Positions 22,150 through 33,930 of a stretch of 64,000 bases of DNA are shown here, piece after piece (position 1 is the stretch's first letter; every line of letters begins with the position of its first letter). A program made the position numbers and the translations under genes. The notes beneath the pieces are model-generated. The model searched no databases, was not told where the DNA came from, and saw only the letters and a list, made by a program, of their open reading frames with translations. Source of the DNA: Protopterus annectens (Eukaryota > Chordata > Ceratodontiformes > Protopteridae); NCBI RefSeq assembly GCF_019279795.1, contig NC_056732.1, positions 1,074,152,240 to 1,074,216,239 on the forward strand. Direction: 5' to 3'.

Positions 22150-22225
22150 ACCTCTGCCAGTCTCAAACCCCAGACCATTGACACAATAGACTGCATGAAT
22201 TACCACTAAGTCACAGCAGATATAC
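22150..22225 (-). repeat. tRNA-like sequence at the 3' side of Harbinger B2
   Basis: The minus strand has A-box 'TGACTTAGTGG' and B-box 'GGTTTGAGACT', starts 44 nt apart, followed by a T6 run (possible pol III stop). It differs in sequence from the other tRNA-like stretches. Confidence 0.55.
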
Positions 22226-22249
22226 AAATAACTTGGTTCTGAAATAAAT

Positions 22250-23345
22250 ATATCATGCATTACAATGAAGGAATGTAAATGGAAATTAGGAATGGTATAA
22301 CACAAATCCTTTTCTGTGGGTCTTTACCAGCAGTTGTTGTGGAATTGCATGACATGACTGTGAAAGGAGAACCAGCCATCCTAGCAGGGAATAATGTTAC
22401 AGTAGCACCTTACAGACACCACACAGTATCAGACCAGGGTAAATACTGGCCACAGGAATACAGTGCTATAACCACATTTGTATGGCAGTTAATTGTGTAA
22501 GTGAGAAAAAAGTACATACTCCCATGTATCCTGTGTTAGCATTTGGAGGGGTGCGTACATGTCTACACTGAGATGTGTGTACTGGAAGCAGCAACATTCA
22601 GGTTTGAGTACAACATGCATATAACTGGTTACAACCCTAGCATCAGAAAAGAGACATATACCAACCTTCAGACTAACACAACGGTGTCCAGAGCAAACAA
22701 GCATGGGCCACACCTTGGAAATCTGAAAGGGCTATGCCTACCTAACCTAGCATTTTATAGCAGTGGGCTGCAATCACAGTGAGTAATGCAATCACCAAAC
22801 AGCATGTTGCATGCAATTACTGAATGGTGGGCAGCAATTGGTGCAGAGGCTGTCACATGCACAAGTGCAGATACCTAGAAAAGCAGGCTGTACCTGCAGT
22901 CCACACATGCAATTATATCATTACAGGTGCTGTGAGATAGAGAGTGAGAGAGAGAGACACACATAAACACAGACACAACTGAGACAGAGACAGAACAGAG
23001 TGAGAAACTGAGACAGAAAGTTAAATAGAGGGCGAAAACCCAAAACAAACCACCAATAAAAAAAAACTACACAACCGTAACACACGGAGCAGGGAAATAC
23101 AAAGGTAAGGTATCTAACTCACATGCATGTGTTGGCATGTTGTAGATGTTCCTGAAGAGTACTCTACACACTGCAAATCATCCATGTGTGGCAGCAGTAT
23201 GTATCTATGTGTATCTGCACATGTGCATAGGGCAAGTGACATACTGCAACTGTTAGTGAAGGGTGGAGAGATATCTGTCAGTGAAGGTTGATATGTGCAT
23301 ATATCCATGCAGGTCGTAGTGTGTGGCCTAGAAAACAGCATGCAG
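22250..23345. other. unassigned DNA with a GA-rich patch
   Basis: No gene recognised. 22935-23030 is GA-rich ('gagagagaga', 'gagacagaga'). The rest is TG/CA-rich and CpG-poor. Confidence 0.4.
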
Positions 23346-23353
23346 TGCGCAGA

Positions 23354-23527
23354 AGCGGCCTTAGGTCAACTGGTGCCCTAGGCAAAAGGGCTCCACGGCG
23401 CCCCCTACCACACTTCCTGGTGCCCCCATCCTTGTCTTACTACACCACATAAATAGTGGAAAAGCACCCCTGCTAGAGCGGTGCTCTAGGCGGCCGCCCA
23501 GTTGGCCTATGCCTAAGGCCAGCTATG
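23354..23527. mobile_element. short DNA transposon (MITE) with 'ggcctta' ends
   Basis: A 174-bp CpG-containing block in CpG-poor surroundings. The left end 'gcggccttaggtcaactggt' and the right end, reversed, 'gctggccttaggcataggcc' form imperfect terminal inverted repeats, each followed by a 'ccctaggc/gcctagag' stretch. It resembles the widespread vertebrate 'gccctaggc' dispersed repeat. No coding capacity. Confidence 0.6.
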
Positions 23528-23799
23528 GTAGTGTTGATATATGTCATGTGGTGGTTAAATGCTGTGGGACAGATTTGTCAGATCTGCTGTGTTACAGCCA
23601 GTGAGGCCTGCTAATGCTACAAGGGCTGAGGACACCCACATGCATTCTGCACAACACTGTGCAATTTAATCACATACCTGTACATCCCACAACTGTCGCA
23701 TAAGTGATATCCCCTCCATGAAAGGTGGACTGTACATGTGCCTATATGTACATCCATGTTTACAGCAATGGATGTGTACATGTATGTGTATAGATATGC

Positions 23800-23800
<1 letters not shown>

Positions 23801-23861
<61 letters not shown>
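23801..23861. repeat. (TA)n microsatellite with a (GA)n tail
   Basis: About 30 AT units followed by 'gtgagagagagagacagaga', just before the CR1 3' end. Confidence 0.95.
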
Positions 23862-23865
<4 letters not shown>

Positions 23866-24082
23866 GAGAGAGAGAGACAGAGAGACACAGGGTCATATAG
23901 TTTCATAGTTTCATAGTTTCATAGTATAGTACTAGGCTATCTGCCCTGGGGCATTTGTAAGCCTAGCCATAGTGATGTGGCTTTTGCCACCCCATGAAAT
24001 GGTACAAAAATGTACAGAATAAATCAAGAATACTGTGCCTCTGTCTAGTAGAGACACAGTGAAGGTCCCTTATATAATAGAA

Positions 24083-26870
24083 TTAGTTTACTGTGCCCCT
24101 GTCTAGCAGTGACACAGATGTGACCCCTGGGGTAAACTTACGATCTCCCATCCACTCATCAAGATTTCTCTTGAAGAGAGTCAGTGAGGAGCTCTGCCTA
24201 ATACGAACTGGGATCCTGTTCCAAAGCATGGGAAGCCTTTGGGTTATGAATCTATCCCTCCAGCATGTCCTATTCATACTTGTGCCGAGGTTTAAGTCTT
24301 TAGCTCTTGTGGTCCTGATGGATTTGGATTTTTTGAGGTGGAGCATGTCCATCAGATCCTGGTTGGACATGGCCTTGTACGTCAGGCAGAGATCACCTCT
24401 GAGCAGGCGGTATGCTACTGAATAGAGCTGAAGTTTCTTTAGTCTGGCAGAATAAGACATATGTTGGAGACCCTTGATCCTTTTGGTGAGGTACTTTTGT
24501 GGTCTCTCCAGCTGTTGCAAGTGCCGGGTGAGGTACATACCAAATGGGGCATTGTACTCAATCATGGGTCTGATGAGGGAGGAATATAGGGGTACAATGA
24601 CATCCTTGGATCTGGATGTGAAACCCTTCATGATGAGGTGTGCAAGGTAGAATGTTTTTCTAACCACTTTGGCAACGAGGGTGTCAAATGAGAGGTCGCT
24701 GTCTACTTGGGTCCCTAGGTCTCTGATTACTTTTTCCGTACTCAGTGGGTTGCTGTCTATGTGATAATTTGTGGGTACTTTGTTTTTTCCAAAAGGGATG
24801 ACTATACATTTTTGGCATTTAGTTTAAGGCCGTGACTACGGCACCAGTTGTCCGTTTCAGTGCTGGTGTATCGACTATGGTGCCTAGTATGCAGTCATCT
24901 GCTAACTTTGTCAGCCACAGCCCTCCCATGTTTGCTTTAACATCTGAGAAATAAATGCCAAACAAGAGGGGTCCCAGGACAGATCCCTGTGGGACACCAC
25001 TTGTGACTGGCTTTGATTCAGACATTGCTCCAGCAATTTTAACTTTATGGGTTCTGTCCTTTAGCCAGTTTGCAACTCATCTAGTGACATAAGGGTTTAC
25101 TTTTAAGCTGTTTAGCTTATCTATGATGCCTGAGTGGGGTATCGTGTCGAAGGCCTTAGCCAAGTCCAGGTATGCTGTATGGACTGCTTTGCCCTCATCA
25201 ATGGCTCTAGTGACTGTTTCAAAAAAGTCAACCAGGTTTAAAAGGCAGGATCTGCCCTTTACAAAGCCGAACTGGGTGGGGTCAAGCATCTGTAGGTTCC
25301 CTATGTCTCCGTTTATGAGATCCATAATGATTCTTTCCATAGCTTTGCAGACCAGGCTAGTCAAGCTTATGGGGCGGTAGTTTCCAGGGTCTGTAGAGGC
25401 ACCCCCCTTGTGGAGTGGGACCACTGTTGCTGTACGCCAGTGTTCAGGTACATATCCCGAAGTAAGGCTAAGGTTAAATAGCATTTTATGTGTGGGTTTA
25501 GCTCCTCTTGCAGTTCACGTAACACGCACCCCGGGATACCGTCAGGTCCCATTGATGCTGTGTTTTTTGCTTTGTTTAGGGCGGCTCTCACTTGGACATC
25601 TGAGATGACAGGGAGATTACATTCAGCTGGGATAAGTATTTCTTCTTTTGGGGGAGAGGGAGGCAAGAAATTTGCACTGAACCTGTCAGCCAGAATATTA
25701 GCAATATCTGTGGGTTCAGTGTATTTTTTGTTGTTGTGAACCAACTCTGAGCATATCTGAGGGTTTCCTTGAGGTTTCTAACATAGCTGAAGAAGGCTTT
25801 GTGGTTATCTTTAGTGTCCTTAGCGATTTTTCTCTCAAAGTTTGCCTTGGATGTTTTTATGACAGAACATAGTTTTCTGCTAATGATGATCAGAGATGTC
25901 TTCCCTTTATGGGATTTCGCTCTGACGTACAGTAGCGTCCTTCTTTTGTTATACAATTTGTTTATGGCTGAGGTCCACCAGACAGAATGCTTACTTTTGG
26001 TGGAGAGGGACTTGGATTTGTTTGGGATTGCATGATCCATGCATTCTTGGAGATGTCCATAGAATGCATTTGTGAAGGATTCGGCATTGTGGGATGTGGT
26101 ATCCCCTGGCACAGTGGGCTTAAAGGATACCATCTCAGTCTTAAGAAGAGTGAAGTCTGCTTTTGAGAAGTTTTTCACTGTGGTCTTTTGTGCTGGGGGT
26201 GAAGGTGGGATATGTATATCCAGGGTGATTAGTTTGTGGTCAGATCTCACTAGTGAGGGGTATACTTCCGGTGTGGAGCATTTTGACCCCATGTTTGTGA
26301 TGATCAGGTCTAGTATATTATCTCCCTAGTGGGAGAGGTGACTAGTTGTTCCAGTGCATTTGAATTTATGAACTCCAGGAACCTTTGGGCTAGGGTATTA
26401 GGGCTAGAATAATGTACCCAATCTATGATTGGGTAGTTGAAGTCTCCCAGTATGATGGTATTTTGTGATACATTCATATCCTCCAATGTCTTCAGGAAGG
26501 CTGAGTGGGGTTCTTGAGATTGGGAGGGTGGTCTGTAACATGCTACCAGTTGTATAGCAGTTTTGCCTATGGTTAGTTGCACCTGTATGGTCTCTGATGC
26601 TTCATGTGTTGCTACTTACCTGGAGGTGTGGGTGTCCTTTATGAATATGGACACTCCCCCTCCCTTTGTGGTTCGGCCCGGGTTTTGGGGCCGAAAAGCA
26701 TGATATGATGTATAGCCTGGTAGCGCTGGGGTGCTCTCAGGAGCCTTGAACCAGGTTTCAGTTACTGCACAGACATCGATGTTCTCCATGCTGAGGAGTG
26801 CATCAAGTGCCTGCATCTTGAGGTTTAGACTTCTGGCATTGAGCAGCATTACCCTTAGTTTTTTTCCATT
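24083..26870 (-). pseudogene. CR1 ORF2: endonuclease and reverse transcriptase, frameshifted
   Basis: The APE-type endonuclease is split over two open pieces (26849-26616 with 'LNARSLN' and 'DVCAVTETW'; 26582-26310 with 'CYRPPSQ' and 'ILGDFNYP'). The linker and RT follow (26292-25588 with 'LVRSDHKLITLDI'; 25744-25367; 25484-25077 with 'VPLHKGG' and 'NYRPISLTSL'; 25025-24819 with 'SGVPQGSVLGPLLFGIY'). The C-terminal domain is 24667-24083. The RT catalytic box reads LADD instead of F/YADD. At least four frame changes make it non-functional. The start is inferred from overlap with the end of ORF1 ('KNGKKLRVMLLNARS'). Confidence 0.88.
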
Positions 26871-26878
26871 TTTGTTTT

Positions 26879-27853
26879 CTAAGGAGGTGGGTTTGTCTTT
26901 TGAGCCTTGCCTAAAAAAGGCACTATGGGGGTGGCAAGAGCCTTAGCCAATATCCGGAAGCCCAGTGGTGATAGGTGTAAGCCGTCCCTTGCGAAGCAGC
27001 GTGGCTTGTCCAACATATCATCCCAGGCATACAGAAATTGGATCCCCTTAGAATGACACCAGTACTTGAGCCAATTGTTAAAGCTGATCATCTTGTCTTT
27101 GTATTGTGGTATCATTCTTGGTGAGGGCAAGATGCTGCTCAGGGTCAGGGTCATACCAGCCTGGGCTATATAATCGGAGAGCTCCTCTATGTCTCTTTTC
27201 ATGTAGTCCAGGGAGGTATGTCTCAGGTCATTCACACCAGCATGGACAATGACGGAGTTATATTTGTACTTGCTTTGGAGTGACCTGAGTGCGTGTGTTA
27301 TGTGGCGGATCCTAGCTCCCGATAGACAGCACACAGTCACCTTCTCCTTGTTCAGCCTGGTCAGTGGGACATCAGTGTGTCTGACTATGGAGTCACCTAT
27401 TGCTAGTGTATCAGGCAAGGTGTTTGGCCTTAAGGGCTGCGATTGGTCGACACACTAATTTATTGAAGTATGTGTTGCATGTGTTTTGTTTTGAGGTGGT
27501 GGATTTTTGGATGTCTGCTTTGGGAGCCTCTGTTGTTTTGGTAATTTTTTTATTAGAGCCTCCGAGTATGTCTTTGTGTTTTTATGTGTTTGATTTGCAG
27601 TTGTGGTGGGTCTATGTGGGACTGGGATTGTTGTGTGTGTGGTTGCCATCTCCTCCTGTCTGGTTATGCCAGCCCTGAGTTGAGAGAGTTCAGCCTCCAG
27701 TTTGGCTATATAGTTGCATCTCTCACATGTATTTGTGTTTGTTGGGAGGAGGAGAGGGTTGTCTGTGTACATGAGACAATTGTAGCATTGTCTCAAGATG
27801 CCCAGATTGACCAGCTGAACTGGAGACGACGCCAGTAATCTACCACTCGACAT
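26879..27853 (-). pseudogene. CR1 ORF1: coiled-coil and SGNH-esterase protein, one in-frame stop
   Basis: A single frame of about 325 codons broken only by a TAG near 27455. The N-terminal part (27853-27455) has a Cys pair 'CERCNYIAKLEAEL' leading into a short coiled coil, then a basic Pro/Lys/Thr-rich stretch. The C-terminal part (27418-26879) is an SGNH hydrolase: block I 'AIGDSIVRH' (Ser), block II 'LSGARI' (Gly), block III 'VHAGVNDLR' (Asn) and block V 'ARDGLHLSPLG' (Asp/His). All catalytic residues are present. Esterase domains of this kind are known in CR1 ORF1 proteins, which act in the retrotransposition ribonucleoprotein. A CAG-to-TAG change could explain the single stop. Confidence 0.85.
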
Positions 27854-28699
27854 GCTAGAACAGTATAAGGGAGTGGTATACCTTTAAGGGAAGTGGGTAT
27901 TCACCGGGGTGGTAAGTAGATGTAGTGCTTTACTTAGTACGAGAGTGCTTACTTAGTAGAGAAGTATTGAGAACAAGTGCTAGGCTTATAATACAGTGAG
28001 TAGTCTGGTTTTACTAAGAGTAGAGCTTCCTTAAGGGAAAAATTGAAGAACAGACTTGGCAGAGCCAGAAAAAGTTTAACCTTGTTTAACCGGCGCTGCG
28101 CTATGCGCACGAACGCACAAAGCCGTGCAAACGCGGATTTTAAACAGTGAACTACAAAAGAGCTGGAAATGGTCCCAAACAACCAATTACTACAGCTTCT
28201 TGTGCTGAGGTCACTTCCCTCAAGGACAGGTAGGCTGCTCAAGGCTCCCCACTCCCACTGGTGAGCAAAGAAACTTCCTTCTATCCAAGTAAGGTAATGG
28301 ACAACACAGGAACTACACCACAGCCCAGAATACAGCAATGCCTGTAAACTGGTCTAAACTAGTCGAGGAAGGCGGGAAAACAAGGATTATTTTTTTTTTT
28401 TGTTTTTTTAGTAGAAACACACAGAAAATGCAGAAACAGTGATAAATAAGTTACACAGGCTAGCACACTTTAGTGGGCAGCCTCCACAGTTAAATTAAAC
28501 AAACAAACAAGCAAACTTTCGATCAAATTCGACTAAATGTAACTTTAAGTGCAGATTTTAAAATAATGCAGCAATCAGTTAAAAAACAGTTCAGGCTAGT
28601 TCAAGGTAAGCTACAGAAGCTATTTTAAGTGAAAAACAAGCAAAGATACTTAAATCCAGAAGGTAGTCACTTTTCTGAGTTCCCTGCTGCTAGGACCAC

Positions 28700-29565
28700 T
28701 CTGTAAACCCACAACAGGTGTGTGGTGACCAAGGCATGGACTGTAGACAAGTGTTGATACTGCAGTGCCATTCCACCTTCCCAAAACAGTGTACCCATTA
28801 GCTACCACATAGGTAGAGATCTACCTAACAGTGAAGGTGTGATAAGGGAACATGGGACACAGGTGGACAGTAGCCTCTGCTATGATGAAGACAGTGCCAC
28901 ACTACACCTGTAATCTGTCTGTGTGGTATGTGTCATGACAACAGGTGTGTCATCTATGGAAGTATAGGGTAGAGTTCCCCTCTACTCATCACTATGCCCT
29001 GTATGGTATGTACTTCACATGACAACTACACCAGGTGAACAGGCCACAACAGACAGACCTCCCAAAGGGTAATACTGGCTGCAAACAGATGTCCTATGCA
29101 GACTGACTCACAAAACCACAACTACACTGTATTGCATACTGGCCACACAGAGGTGACCTCTGCTGGACATACAGAGGTATGTCACACCCATAGCTGGGTG
29201 ACAACCACCATTGCAACATATCACAATCCCTCCGGGATACATACTCTAGGGCCCTAAACCTTGTCAGCTCACTAAACAGCACATGCTGGAGGGATAGGTT
29301 TCCATCTCAGAGATATGCCATACACCGGAAGAGACCACATAGCAATAGCAAACAAGGCTCCTCTTTGGCAGTTGTTAGAAATACCCCTGATGATTGTGTG
29401 GGAGATTGGTAATACACCCCAGGAAACACCTCTGTGGTTCAGGTTGGCAGGGGCAAGTAAAATCAAAGTACATGCATGTCAAAGGCCAGGGTAGCATATG
29501 GCCAGGCTGCCATAGGCCCTAGGGCCAATAGCATATTACCTACCTATGACACTATGCACTCACAC
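28700..29565 (+). mobile_element. fossil CR1 LINE fragment, plus strand
   Basis: Nucleotide-level similarity to the 3' third of the plus-strand CR1 at 48784-50924. 28793-28870 ('gctaccacataggtag' through 'gggacacaggtggacagtagcc') matches 50122-50195. 29125-29180 ('cagaggtgacctctgc...gacatacagagg') matches 50490-50520. 29284-29310 ('catgctggagggatagg') matches 50625-50640. 29505-29555 matches the 3' UTR end. The reading frame is lost. It lies head-to-head with the younger minus-strand CR1. Confidence 0.75.
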
Positions 29566-30555
29566 ATGTACTTAATGCAATAGTTGCTATGTGAGGTTGA
29601 ATAAGTGTAACGCTGAATGTGTGCAAGGTCTGTAATGGTGTGATAGCTTAGTGTAATGTTGTATCTGACATGGTAGTGCCTATCCTAGCTGTGAGGACAG
29701 TAACTGATGTGTAATGTACTGTTAGGCATACATAGTAGTACGGCATATGATGTGACATAGTTCTCCGTTGACTAATGTGGTGTCTCATTGTAAGCTAAAG
29801 CAATACATGTATGCTTAGTGAGTGGTACTGCTGGTGAATCCATCACCAATATGAACTGTAGTACTACCTGAAGCTGTAGGCCTAAACAGCACAGTATGGT
29901 GTGTGTTCACATTGCTTGGAAACACTGTTATGTGTGTTTCTTGTAGTCTGCACAGAGGACAGAATGCAGGCATAAGGGTGTGTAAGTAGTGGCACACAGT
30001 ACCGTATGGTACACAGGTAATGCTCATCTGTGTTGGCATACAGTGGTGCACTGTATGTTTGCCTGATGTGTGTGTGATTATGCCTGTACAATGGCTGCAA
30101 TCATATATGTGTTACAGGATAAATGTGTGTATTCAGCAACATATATAGTCTGTTACAGCAGTATGCCACCTACAGTAACAACTGGACACATCTGTTAGGC
30201 AGGGCTATGGCATCAATGACTAGGGTGGTTGATTGGTACTACTGTACCTGTACTTTACATCCATTGCAATGGATGACATCTCTGTTTGTGCATTGTTGTG
30301 ATATACACCCCTGTCTTGACGTTGTGCAATGTGTCACAAACAGTGTGTCGGGTACTGTTGTATAGTGGTGTGATATATAGAGTCTGCCAGGTAGTGTTAG
30401 TTAGATGTGGCCTGAGAACCAATAAGTGGTATTGAACGTGTGTAACCTCTGAAAGACAATAGGATGGTATATATGTCAGTAAAGTGATATCTGTGGGTAA
30501 AGGTGTAAAGTGTGCCACAGTACACTCTCACACATATTGTTCATATCTTTTTCAG
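29566..30555. other. TG/CA-rich region upstream of Myb A1
   Basis: No gene recognised. It could hold the promoter and a 5' non-coding exon of the A1 gene, because an acceptor-like 'tctttttcag' sits four bases before the A1 ATG. I cannot place that exon. Confidence 0.4.
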
Positions 30556-32600
30556 CCAGATGGCCCACCGACACAACCCAGCGTACACAGCGGATGAGGA
30601 AGAGGTGATACTCGACAGCCTATTGCAGTGGTACACAATGCTGTTCTCCAGAAGCAGCCAGCACCAGCAGGAGCGGACTGCACTGTGGCAGGAACTTGTT
30701 CGTCGGGTAAATGACATAGGCCTGCATATAACCGGACATAAGAGCAGGTACGCAATCAATGCAGTGATTTAATTAGACAAGTCCAGCAGCGTGCATCTGA
30801 TATCCAAAGACAGCAGCTTGCCACAGGTGGTGGGGGTGGCCATTCATCCCCCCCTCACCAGAGCGGAGGAGCTGCTCCTAAGCGTGGTGGCTCCTGGACA
30901 ACAGCTACATCAACCTCTGACATGTGTTGTAATGGAGGCCGGAGCCACCCAGCACATCTACCTGGAGCAAGCAGGTAACATGCCCTATCTGTAGACTACA
31001 GTTAACTGTATTGTTAGATTATGTCTATGTGAGATGTGTACTGTGTGTTTAGCAGTTCCACTGCCTAGTGTTGTGCAATACGGATAGTGTGAATAATACC
31101 CCTACACCTGTGACTGTTGACTGTTGTACTGCAGTTTAGCATACCCACTGTAGCAATGCCACAGTTGTGGCCACTGACAAACCCTCTCATATTCTCATAG
31201 GTCCCTCAATGTGACGGCAGGGCAGCCGATCCATGCTGGTGAGTGTGTTATACCTGCAATGTTGGTAATGAAATATGCATGTCATAGGTGAGGTGTAGGC
31301 CATGTACACGTAACACACCTACGCATAATGCATGCCATGCATGTTTGCTGTGAGACGTTGCACAGCTCAGTAATGTCAGTAGCTGCCTCAATGACAAGCA
31401 ATACACAGAGCATGACCCACAGTTGTGGCAACCCTGTACTGCACATTGGATAGGCATAGTTGCAACAACTGTACACAACATAACACATTTATCACATGCA
31501 GTACACAAAGTCATGCTACATATGGCGTAACCACACACCCGCTGTAAGGTCACACTTCAGTATCCCACATGTCATCCACACACACATGATGTACCTCAGG
31601 GGGCTGTGCAACACTCTTCAACACATAACACAGTCATGTTAGGCAATGCTCCCTACTGGGCACCTCATACACCCATGTACAAAGTGGCTGTGTAATAGTG
31701 AACGCATCCATGGCACTGCAGTTCAGGTACAGCATGCTAGGCAGTGGTCTGTCACACAGTAGTAGCCATGAGTGACCACAGGATGCATGATGATGATGAT
31801 GATGGCACATGGTACTACACCCCATCCGGTTACAGTGACCACAGTACTACACATAGCAGTCTTTGCTGTGCAGCTTATTGTTCTGTGTCTGCAAACATAT
31901 GCACCTATACACACCATGCATAGCATGTTTGTGTGCTTACATATGCTAGTATACACATTTTGCACAACAGTCGCCATCTGTACAAAGAGTCACATATATG
32001 TCCTGGAATGCTATTGGGTGTATAGGTCACATGACACACATTGGGTATGTGTGGTGTTTAATGTTGCAGTCTTGTAGCATGCCATGTCATGGCTGGCACC
32101 GACATATCTGCAATATGTCCCACACTCACCATAACCACTGTACAATGTCCATGTCGTGCATTGGGATTCCTTCACATCTACATGCACCACTCATCCCATG
32201 TCTGTACATTGCATGCATTTGCTACACCTGTGCCCACTATTATGTGCTATGGACACAGGCACTGTCATCAGACATGGCAATCTATGTGTCACACAGATAA
32301 CACATGCAGCCATAGTATGTATACCACTGAGTGATGGTGCACATGACATTGCAGAGCAGATAATACTTGCACAGCAATGTTGTGTCCATGTACACATTGT
32401 GTTCCAGGGTGTAGCCAATCACTGAACAACTACACACATGCATCAAAGCCATGTATAATGTCATTAGATAGGGCTGTCTACACTTGCACTGCATGGTGTT
32501 GAGCAACACATGGTCTGCATGCTGACACGTGTGTGGTGACTGTTTGCCTTGTGATACTGTCACCCACCATCACCCACTATTGTGTATGTGTTGGATTGCT

Positions 32601-32669
<69 letters not shown>

Positions 32670-33702
32670 TGTGGTGAGCAGTGTATTTCTGTGCATGTGT
32701 GCATGTGTTCATGTGTGCATGTGTTCATGTGTGCATGTGTGCTAACATCATGTACAGATTGTAAAGTGTGTTTCCTGTCTTCTTTCCACAGGTGCTGAGT
32801 TAGGGGTGGCTGAATGCAGCAGGGAACCTGATGTCACCACCACTAATAGTGGAGATGATGAGACATGTATTGTGGCACAGGAAGGTCTGACAGCGTCTGT
32901 CGTTGGTCCACCAATCGAAAGTACACAGCAGTCAACCCCATCTATGCGCACACTCATACTGCCAATACATCCCTCGTCACCAATGGCCATAGCTGAGGGA
33001 CAGCATACAGTTGGCATTGATCAGGAGAGTGTGGTACCTATGGCACATGCATCCCCTCACAGCAGCCATAGTCAGATTACCGGAATGGTACCACATAGGC
33101 GGATGTCCAGGGGTTCTCCAGGGAGCACCACTGGTCGTATTGCCCCTGGCAGACGTGCCCCCAGAAGTATTACAAACTCCAGTATGTTCCGGGCTGTAAT
33201 GCAGGCACAGGCATGCATGGAACGGTGCACCCAACAGGGACTAAGTGTGCAGAGGGCCCATTACACTGCTATCAATGACAGCATCTGTGACCTTGCCGGT
33301 GCCATCCGGAATTACACCAAGGTCATTGATAGCCATTGGAGGGAGACATTAGATGTCCTCCACAATGTGTTAGCCATGAGCCAGGACTGTGCGGGATGGA
33401 TGAGAAGCCGACGCGGATGCATGTCAGCAACAGCATCAGCTGGCAGTAGTCGCAAATGGACCACGGATCACAGCCACTCTCGTAGTGGCAGTACCAGCCC
33501 CAGCAATGCTGGGGCTGGCCTGTCCATTGACCATCCTACTAGACCACATGCACATGGTGCTGGCCAGTCCCAGCAGGGACATGGGTCCAGTCATCATACC
33601 TCTGCCTCTGATGACAGCACCCAGTCAGGGTTGGTACCCGATACTGCCCGTAGCACCCCTGCTAGGCACAGGTACTGTGTCCGTGGTTGGAGACAGTGAT
33701 CT
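30556..33702 (+). pseudogene. Harbinger type A Myb/SANT-like accessory gene, copy A1
   Basis: Three exons. Exon 1 (30556-30974, ATG at 30560) encodes the Myb/SANT-like domain ('YTADEEEVILDSLLQ', 'LWQELVRRVNDIG', then 'QVRNQCSDLIRQVQQRAS' in another frame) and 'EELLLSVVAPGQQ'; it has two frameshifts (near 30747 and 30830). Exon 2 (31201-31238) is 38 nt, one less than the 39 in A2, which shifts it into a stop. Exon 3 (32792-33702) is fully open for about 300 codons: Ser/Thr/His-rich, with a helical middle ('SMFRAVMQAQACMERCTQQG') and a terminal 'RHRYCVRGWRQ'. Splice phase (1) is the same at all junctions as in A2. The SANT domain resembles the Myb/SANT-like type of Harbinger partners. It is not functional as it stands. 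Confidence 0.8.
32602..32663. repeat. (TG)n microsatellite before A1 exon 3
   Basis: About 31 TG units within the pyrimidine/purine-poor end of intron 2, at the same place as the 5091-5160 tract in A3. It is followed by a small minisatellite of 'catgtgtgcatgtgtt' units (32693-32742). Confidence 0.95.
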
Positions 33703-33864
33703 GTATGGCCTAGCAGGTACAGTCTGTGGCTGTCCCATAACCACCCGTATATGGCAGCCACATGGTAGAGTTGTGTGCATGCAGACACACACATTTACCA
33801 TATAATTAGGGCTCACACATACACACATGCATTACATCAACATTGGCCCATGCAGTACTGTTGT

Positions 33865-33867
<3 letters not shown>

Positions 33868-33928
<61 letters not shown>
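33868..33928. repeat. (CA)n microsatellite downstream of A1 exon 3
   Basis: About 30 CA units. Corresponds to the 3694-3770 tract beside A3 and a short CA-rich patch at 54616-54640 beside A2. Confidence 0.95.

Positions 33929-33930
<2 letters not shown>

Larger units (their letters stand above)
23897..28680 (-). mobile_element. CR1 LINE, near full length, minus strand
   Basis: The 3' terminus is the CR1-type short tandem repeat, here 'ctatgaaa' units (23899-23925 reversed). Reading in the minus direction there is a GC-rich 5' region (about 28680-27854; 'cggcgctgcgctatgcgcac'), ORF1 with a coiled coil and an SGNH esterase (27853-26879), then ORF2 with endonuclease and reverse transcriptase (26870-24083). 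The 3' UTR (24082-23926) includes 'cccagggcagatagcctag', also present in the plus-strand copy at 50880. ORF1 has one stop; ORF2 has several frameshifts. The 5' limit is approximate. Length is about 4.8 kb, close to a complete CR1. Confidence 0.9.
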
